Shown here: piece after piece, positions 57,345-64,000 of the stretch
How positions within the stretch are numbered: position 1 is the stretch's first letter
How the letters are laid out: the number at the start of each line of letters is the position of its first letter
Source of the DNA: Sepiola atlantica
Lineage: Eukaryota > Mollusca > Cephalopoda > Sepiida > Sepiolidae
Direction of reading: 5' to 3'
DNA length: 64,000 nucleotides
NCBI GenBank assembly: GCA_963556195.1
Contig: OY744532.1
Location: 104,444,083-104,508,082, forward strand
Notes under the pieces: model-generated
The model's database searches: none
The model's input: only the letters and a program-made list of their open reading frames with translations
What the model was told of the DNA's origin: nothing
Made by a program: the position numbers and the translations under genes

Positions 57345-58046
57345 TTGACAATGGAGAAGTGTCGCATCTGTAATGAATCAATCTCTGACGGAAAGGCGAC
57401 AGTTGTTCTTCGAACAAAAGGCAGCGATGGCGTTAATCGTGCAAGTAGTCAACGTGGTAGCGATTTGGTAGTGAATCCAGGAGAGACACTACACGTAGAA
57501 TGTCGCCGCAACTATTGCAAAGCAGAAAACATTGCACGTGACCTAGCAAGGCAGCAACAACCACCAAAACCCCGCTGTGAGCTCCGTTCTGAACTACACT
57601 TCAATTTTCAAGAACACTGCTTGTTGTGTGGACAGTCAGCTAAAACTGGTAGGAAGCAAAGAGAACTGGGTGTTTTCCCAGTTAGGACAGAAGACTTTCA
57701 GAAGAGTATCCTTCAGGTTTGTCATTCTAGAAATGACGAATGGTCTGCAACAGTATTAGGCAGAATAGCATCGGTGAATGACCTACACGCAGCGGATGCA
57801 ATGTATCATCAGCAGTGCAGTAGCAACTTTAGGACAGGGAAAAACATTCCTACTAAGCACTCTTTAGACACCAGTAGTACTGGAGACAAATCAAAGAGGC
57901 TCAAACTCGGAAGGCCTGAGATAGACGAGAGAACGTCAGCGTTCCTGGAAGTGGCTCAGTTCTTAGAGGAAAATGACGAGGAGCAAACCACCATACATGA
58001 CCTTGTTCTCAAAATGTCAGAGTTTCTTCAGAACACAGAGCATTAA
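57345..58046 (+). pseudogene. Transposon protein, segment 1: paired Cys/His clusters
   Basis: First 233 codons of the element's protein, from the ATG at 57345 to an in-frame TAA (58044-58046). Cluster one: C6, C9, H50, C53 (and C58), as CRIC…LHVECRRNYC. Cluster two: C92, C95, H155, C158, as CLLCG…MYHQQCSSNF. Their repeat spacing suggests two related zinc-binding modules that bind DNA, perhaps the terminal repeats. A Lys/Arg patch KSKRLKLGRP at ~182-191 could be a nuclear localisation signal. The sequence after the stop continues in the same frame (PYSAKY, then the Met at 58065) without loss of protein-like character. The TAA is therefore a single-base lesion, most simply C-to-T in a Gln codon. 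The codon use is balanced and less AT-biased than the flanking DNA. Confidence 0.85.
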
Positions 58047-58064
58047 CCTTACAGTGCTAAATAC

Positions 58065-59372
58065 ATGAAAACTAAAATAAAGGAGCACTTTGGCGAGAGG
58101 GTTTTAATGACTGTGCTGAGCACCAAAGAATGTGTGGTCACATTGCGAGATACAGCAAGATCAATCCTCTATGCATTCCACAAGCAACAGAAAGCTGAAA
58201 ATATTGAAAATGACAAGTTGAATATTATTGAAGCTGCTGCAAAACTCATTGCCAGTGATGTAAAGTCCATGGAAACCCCAAAGGATTTCTATCCAGACAC
58301 GGGCGACATTGCTGATTCTGCTAGCTACATTCCAAACTCATTGCAATTACTGCTTAGGACTATGTTTGCTGGCAAAAATGTTGGTGTAAAACTTGCTTCG
58401 ATTGGGCAGGCCATAATGCAAGCCATACGACCAAGGGCAATAATAACCCCTCTTCAGCTTGGCCTCGGTATCCAGATGCACCACCATTTTGCGTCACGTT
58501 TTTTGGTGGACACGCTTCACGGGCATGGGTTTTCATCTTCCTATGCTGAGGTCATGAAATATGAACAGAGTGCAGCTGTTGTACAAGGTACTGAGATCCC
58601 TGGATATTCCGAAGAGCACCACATAGAGTATATTGCCGATAATGTGGACCATAATGTGGCAACAATTGATGGCACAGGGGCATACCATGGAATGGGCATT
58701 ATAGCTACTGTTACACCAGAAACAAAAAGAAGCAAGGCTGTCCCCACAGTCCATGTGACGGCTAAAGAGATTGCTGCCATTGGTCGCATCAGCATTCAGT
58801 ACTTCAAAATTCCTCCAGCATTGGAACCTATCATCTACAATCCACTGGTTCGCACGACAGAAGAGGATCCAACATCAGAGTTAGATATACTGTGGAAGAC
58901 ATCATTACTTCTCCACTCTCCAAGGCCATCATGGTCTGGCATGATGCAGTTCCTGCATCGAGGTCAACACCCAGGGAAAGCTTCTGTGACATTCCTTCCA
59001 ATGATTGACCTTGATCCCAGTCATGCTTCATGTATCTATTCTACAATGAAGTTTGTGTCTACCCAAGCTCAACTATACGACGTTACTCCAATCCTCACAT
59101 TCGACCAACCCTTGTACTGGAAAGCTTTAACGATTATAATGTCTCAACCAAATGACAGTGATCTCAAGCGCATAGTCCTCAGGCTTGGGGGATTTCACAT
59201 GCAGATGAGCTTTCTTGGGAGCATAGGTCACCTAATGGCAGGCTCGGGACTGCAAGAGTTGCTCGAAGTGGTATATGCTGGAAACACAGTGCCCCACATG
59301 ATGACAGGCAAAGCTGTTTCCAGAGCAGTGCGGGGACATATGCTGGTAGATGCTGCACTGAACACCATTTAG
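58065..59372 (+). pseudogene. Transposon protein, segment 2: candidate DDE-type catalytic region
   Basis: 435 codons in the same frame as segment 1, ending in an in-frame TAG (59370-59372). Conserved-looking blocks, with residue numbers from the Met at 58065: ITPLQLGLGIQMHHHFASRF (~127-146), IEYIADNVDHNVATIDG (187-203, Asp 192, 195 and 202), ILTFDQPLYWKA (343-354, Asp 347), LGGFHMQMSFLGSIGHLM (374-391) and GSGLQELLEVVY (393-404). I recall these blocks from large uncharacterised transposon-encoded proteins of invertebrates. The acidic residues in TIDG and TFDQP are candidates for the first two members of a DDE triad; the Glu could be in this segment or in segment 3. This is inference without an alignment. 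The reading continues through the TAG in frame (VAYAYNVPVP), so this stop too is a point lesion. Confidence 0.8.
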
Positions 59373-59390
59373 GTCGCTTATGCCTACAAT

Positions 59391-61774
59391 GTGCCTGTGC
59401 CAACCAAAGAGACAGTTCAGAAACCACAAGTAGCAACTGCTGATACTGAGACAGATAATGTAGAACCACAAGATATTCCTTCAGATACAGTGACGACTGA
59501 CATAACTACAGCAAGTGAATTGTATGACAGAGCAATGTCCTCTTCCCTCTCAGTGGAAGAAGTTTTCTCTGCAAAAGTGTTGCAAAGAATCCAGGCTGAA
59601 CTTGACAACAAAAAGGAAATGATGACTATGCCAACAGCAAAACTCTGGTTGCAGTATCTCAACATGGTGGACATCTTGCGGAAATTTATTAAAGCTGAAA
59701 GAACAGGGAACTGGAGCTTACACCTCCAATGTGTGCACGATATGCTTCCCTACCTTGCCGCTTCTGGACACCGACTGTATACAAAGTCTGCATATGTTTA
59801 CCTGCAAATGATGACCGAACTACCAAATACACATCCGGATGTGTATAAGAAGTTCCAAGAGGGATACCACGTTGTGCGGCGCAGTGATAGATACTGGGCA
59901 GGGCTCTCCACAGATCTGATCATCGAACAAGTTTTGATGAGAAGTTTAAAGACGCATGGGGGCCTAACTCGAGGAAAAGGGATGACAGAGACTCAGCGCT
60001 TACTGTGGGTCCTATCCATGCCAGCATGCGCAAACATCAACGATGCAATGCAGAAGTTCAGCGGGGTCTCCTACGAAACCAGCGACCAACACAAAGATAT
60101 TTCGAAGGCTAGACAGGCCAGAGATGTCAAGGACACCCTCGATCTTATCAGCTATCTGAAGGAAAGAGATCCATTCAAGGAGAATACCTCACTTCACAAC
60201 ATTGCTAATGGCATGGCCGCTCAGGACGGAGTCAATGTTGACCAAACAAAAGAAATTGGAGAAAAGATTCTTGTGAGCATGGCAGGGAAATCTGTGGAAG
60301 AGTTCACCTTCCGAAAAGCCGATGAAGCAATGACACTTGCATCCAGATCAACTGTCAAAGTCAGAGGGGGGTCTGTAGTAGTGGATCCACAATTGGTGTT
60401 CCAGCGACTGGTAATTGTAGGTGAACGGTGCAAAGACTTGTCAACGTTATTCAAGTTCGAACTTTGTAGCCACCCTCCTGCCTTATTTGACTCGTCATCC
60501 CTTCCCTTGCAGGTCAATAAGGCAGTCCTTGCTGATGTTCTGTGGAAGTCTATAGATGAAGAACAACGTGAGCCGAGTGTAGACCAAGTCCAATATGTCC
60601 TTGATGGCGGCGCGCTACTCCATCGGATTCCCTGGCCAAGAGGTTCCACATATAATAGTGTGTGTCAGATTTATGTCAGATATGTGACACAGAAATATGA
60701 AGCTGCTGTCATTGTTTTCGATGGCTACAAAGATGAACCCACAACTAAAGATGCCACACAACAAAGAAGAACAGGAACCTGCTCTAGTTTGACCGTAAGC
60801 TTTGCTGGTGATATGATCATCCAATCCAAGAAGGAGGACTTCCTGAACAACAAGGCAAACAAACAGCGCTTCATACATTTTCTCAGCGACAAACTAGAAA
60901 GGGCTGGATGCAGCACAGAACACGCAAAGCATGATGCTGATGTCCTTTTTGTTCAAAGAGCCCTTGCCTCTGCCAGAACAAGAGATACGGTTCTCATTGG
61001 TGACGACACAGATTTGTTGGTCCTTCTGTTGTATCACGCTGATATGACCGAAAACGAACTGTTTCTGGTATCAGAGTCAAAGCAAGCCACCAAATCGAGA
61101 AGGGTGTGGTGCATAAAGCAGTCGAAAGAGTTGCTGGGTCCTCAGATTTGCGACCATCTGCTCTTTGTCCATGCTATTCTTGGCTGCGATACCACTAGTC
61201 GCCTGTTTGGATTGGGAAAAGGTTTGGCAGTGAAGAAGGTGAAGACTGATTCCCTGTTTCGTGAGCAATCAGAGATGTTCCACAAATCAGGGCAAACACC
61301 GGAGGACATAACTGCTGCAGGAGAGAAAGCTCTGGTATCACTGTACAGTGGTACCAAAGAGGAAGGACTGGACAGCTTAAGATACAAACGGTTCTGTGAC
61401 AAGATTTCCAAGAACACATCTTCCGTGGAACCACAAGCTCTACCCCCAACATCAGCAGCTGCAAGATTCCATAGCCTCCGTGTCTATTACCAGGTAATGG
61501 AGTGGAAAGGAACATGTGTCAACATGAAGCCACAAGATTGGGGATGGCACCTTGTGGACAGAAAGTGCATGCCTATACAGACAGATCAGCCCGCAGCACC
61601 ACCGGAGATACTGGATGTTATCTGTTGTAGCTGCAAGAAAAACTGCAAAATAGGAGGTGCACATGCCAAAAATATGGTCTCCATTGCACTGCCGTGTGTA
61701 GAGAATGTCGTGGTACAAGTTGCTCTAACTCACAGGTGCCAGATTTGTCAGATGGTGTAGACGACGATGCTTAA
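59391..61774 (+). pseudogene. Transposon protein, segment 3: FEN1/XPG-like nuclease and Cys-rich tail
   Basis: 789 codons to a TAG at 61758-61760 in the same frame. Residues ~105-220 hold LPYLAASGHRLYTKSAYVYL and STDLIIEQVLMRSLKTHGGL, which may complete the transposase (candidate Glu 179). Residues ~400-615 show the acidic positions of the FEN1/XPG fold in order: VQYVLDGGALL (D405), AAVIVFDGYKD (D444), KHDADVLFVQRAL (D515, D517), VLIGDDTDLLVLL (D539, D541) and AILGCDTTSRLFGLGKG (D600, followed by a helix-hairpin-like GLGKG). At about 61653-61658 one base appears lost. The other frame then reads CTCQKYGLHCTAVCRECRGT and SCSN and ends with TAA at 61772-61774. That completes a Cys-rich tail begun by ICCSCKKNC, while the uninterrupted frame ends in unrelated residues. 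So the copy carries at least three lesions in total. Confidence 0.85.
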
Positions 61775-61990
61775 GCCGGATACCGCAAAGTGGCACAACT
61801 GGAATTGACACTCTTGAAATTAATATTAATGATCTGTTGTTGAAACACAGGCTTACTGTTGTTCATGAGTATGATAACAAACTTATCTATGGCTACAATT
61901 GTGTTTTCCTACATTTCAGTAGGCCCTAGGTTTAAAAATGTACCGAAAAAATAAAATGTTGAGCAAATACATTCTAAAAATAGACATTCT

Positions 61991-62296
61991 TTTTTGGCTA
62001 TAAATTCTTTATCCAATAAAAATGTAACCTACTCCACGTAAATCCTTGTGTTCAAAAACCCCATTTTAGCACTTCAGATCACTCAATTATGACATCAAAA
62101 TGCGGAGATATGGCAAATTATCGAAAATTGGCGGCCATCTTGGATTTATGCAAATTAGACATATTTCTCAACGTTGATTTCTTAGGACTTTTAGTATGAT
62201 GTTTTAGACACCTCATGGGAATGCCTGGTAGTGAAAAAAATTCTGTTGCAATTTGTTCCAAGTTGGGCCCTAAAATGTGCTATATTGCCTGGACTA
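61991..62296 (-). repeat. Right terminal inverted repeat
   Basis: From TTTTTGGCTATAAATTCTTT to TTGCCTGGACTA. Reverse complement of 56797-57093. Followed by CTA (62297-62299). Confidence 0.95.
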
Positions 62297-62299
62297 CTA

Positions 62300-63050
62300 A
62301 CTTGGGTTTACTTTCGGCAGAATTGTAACTCTCGTTTCTCTTATTTTGTCCTTTAATCCGCACATTCCATGAACGATGTTTCTAACAAATGGGGGAATAA
62401 TTGTTGTTTTCTGGGTCGTAATCTATCCATATAACACTTATCGTTGGCTAGTTTTTTTACATTGAAGTACTATTTTTAGCCCCTTGCATCAAGTGGTTTC
62501 ATGCATTGTCTGGAGTGATTTCCATAAAAAAATAATACCCCCTCTCTTCGACTCTATAATAAAGACACGCGAAAAATAATTGGTAAAACACGTGCACTGT
62601 AAACACATCCACTAGCTGTAATGGTGGGTAATGTGGGTTATATTTTGTTTAATTTATTTTCATGCAATCGAGCAAAGAGAAGGGGAAAACCCTTTCAGAA
62701 AATTCAGACAGTGCCGGTCTTTGTTTAATTTTGACATTAGATTTTAGACATCAATTAATCAACATTCCTCAGACTTAAATTTCTTTGGAGTATTTTAAAT
62801 AGTTTTTAGGAGGCATAATCTTTCAGAGTTGTATTAAGAAAGATTCACTGAATGTTAATGTCTTCTGTAGAACATTTGAGGATTACACTTTAGACATTTT
62901 CTCGAATAAAAATCATGTTTTTTTAGTATGTAGGTTATCCCAGCATGGCATTTGTTAAACCGCGTCTACCCATGTAAAATTCACAACCTAAAGAGTTCAG
63001 ACATTCCAAGTGCAAACAATTGGTTTCATTTAAGTTGTGTTTATTTTTTT
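62300..63050. other. Unassigned stretch
   Basis: No gene or repeat recognised. Confidence 0.4.
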
Positions 63051-63054
63051 AATT

Positions 63055-63625
63055 ATTTCACCAAAAACAAGGGAGCAGTATAGCGAGATGTCTGTTTACA
63101 TTAACTTTAAACCTCTGCATGTCGGTACTGTCGGGAAAACAGGGAGCAAAGAGGGAGTTCCAGAGGCCAGCAGCATGAGGAAAGAAGCTATTAGAGTAGA
63201 AGGCTCTCCGGCAACTGGGGATCTCCACAGTAAATGGATAGGATTTAGCTGATTGTCGAGTTGGTCTAGTGAATTTACGTCGAGGGGGCACCAGAGTAGC
63301 CAGTTCATCGGAGCACAATCCATTGAAGTATTTGTAAAACAAGCACAAGGATGCTACATTGCGACGATGGGTCTGGGGCTGAAGGTTGGTTGACAGTGAG
63401 GGACCTATTGTATTGGCGACTCTTTTTTGACCTTGTCAAGGAGCGAGAGACTAGTAGATGATGCACCAACCCAGATGTCTCAATAATACTCCATGCATCG
63501 GCGGATGGTGGCTTTGTAGAGATACATGTAATGTCAGGTGTGAGGAGTTTACTAGCACGGTAGAGGGAGCTCACCTTCTTTGCTGCAGCCGTGGCAGCTG
63601 CAGCATAATTTACCGTAGTTGCGAA
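63055..63625 (-). pseudogene. LINE 3' end (jockey/CR1-like)
   Basis: Minus strand: SSLYRASKLLTPDI, then in another frame FYKYFNGLCSDELATLVPPR, RSAKSYPFTVEIPSCRRAFY, AAGLWNSLFAPCFPDSTDMQ and RFKVNVNRHLA. This is the C-terminal end of the same subfamily as the 22.7-25.7 kb copy and better preserved than its other fragments (one long frame of 96 codons, 63058-63348). 5'-truncated, with frame changes near 63350-63480. Confidence 0.8.
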
Positions 63626-63837
63626 CTTACAATTACATTTTCATTGACCAAATAACTGTAATATTTCAATGTAATTTTGTGAAACATACATTTATGATTT
63701 TCTTTGAAAATATGACACCGGATGTCAGAGTTAGATGTATCGGTGGACACTACATCACATCCACAATTTCTTTGTTAGAAATAAACGCCCACGTGAAATT
63801 CTATGTAATCGTCGCAGTATTTTCATTTTTAAAATAA

Positions 63838-63870
63838 GTGACTTATTTATTTATTTATTTATTTACTTAC

Positions 63871-63901
<31 letters not shown>

Positions 63902-63950
63902 CTTATTTATCTATTTATTTATTTACTTATTTATTTATTTATTTATTTAC

Positions 63951-63985
<35 letters not shown>

Positions 63986-64000
63986 CTTATTTATTTATTT
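63838..64000. repeat. (TTTA)n microsatellite
   Basis: TTTA tetranucleotide repeat with TTAC variants, running to the window edge. Confidence 0.97.

Larger units (their letters stand above)
56797..62296 (+). mobile_element. 5.5-kb DNA transposon with long TIRs, Academ-like
   Basis: Ends with TAGTCCAGGCAA in inverted orientation at 56797 and 62296. The inverted repeats continue inward for ~300 bases at high identity. CTA precedes the left end (56794-56796) and follows the right end (62297-62299), a candidate 3-bp target duplication. Between the repeats lies one long former reading frame (57345-61774) on the plus strand. Long TIRs, a 3-bp duplication, a very large transposase with Cys/His clusters and a fused FEN1/XPG-like nuclease together point to the Academ group. 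I cannot confirm the family without a search. Confidence 0.88.

Noticed and set aside
59179..61718. Several 60-140-codon minus-strand ORFs in the large transposon
   Set aside because: Antisense shadows of the plus-strand frame with no recognisable domains.

Overview
This is a eukaryotic, AT-rich, repeat-dominated genomic window with no intact host gene that I can identify. The content fits a mollusc, and a cephalopod is my best guess. The reasons are long (TA)n and (GATA)n microsatellites, TTAGGG-type telomere-like arrays, many jockey/CR1-like LINE 3' ends, Penelope-like remains, Tc1/mariner elements and abundant SINEs. The species cannot be fixed from the sequence alone.

Layout. 0-6 kb: a LINE reverse-transcriptase remnant, a Penelope-like GIY-YIG remnant and long AT microsatellites. 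6-13 kb: GATA repeats, a 40-bp-arm palindrome, a LINE tail and the first U2-snRNA-derived SINEs. 13.5-18.5 kb: two oppositely oriented telomere-like domains (TTAGGG on the left, CCCTAA on the right) that bracket a 26-bp minisatellite, a ~40-bp degenerate satellite and a mariner transposase fragment. 22.7-25.7 kb: the longest LINE copy, with endonuclease and reverse transcriptase still readable but broken by stops. 26-30 kb: a tRNA-like SINE with a hammerhead ribozyme, another U2-type SINE, a terminal-hairpin element and a MITE. 32-42.6 kb: homogeneous minisatellites (26, 73 and 30 bp), a near-complete Tc1 element at 36.2-37.4 kb, a DD37D mariner remnant and a second MITE. 43-53 kb: LINE fragments and U2-type SINEs, one split by a third MITE. 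55.5 kb: a second hammerhead SINE. 56.8-62.3 kb: a 5.5-kb DNA transposon with ~300-bp terminal inverted repeats. 63-64 kb: a LINE tail and a TTTA repeat.

The main object is the 5.5-kb transposon. It carries what was one ~1470-codon reading frame, now cut by two in-frame stops and a 3' frameshift. It has two Cys/His clusters at the N-terminus, a middle with conserved acidic residues that suggest a DDE-type transposase, a FEN1/XPG-like nuclease with every expected acidic position, and a Cys-rich tail. This resembles the Academ group, in particular lineages reported to encode an XPG-type nuclease, but the family assignment rests on memory of motifs.

The second theme is RNA-derived retroelements. 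Two SINE families have heads that match the 5' part of U2 snRNA, and a third joins a tRNA-Leu-like head to a hammerhead ribozyme. Nested insertions give a partial chronology. Most open reading frames in this window are produced by microsatellites or minisatellites and are not genes.
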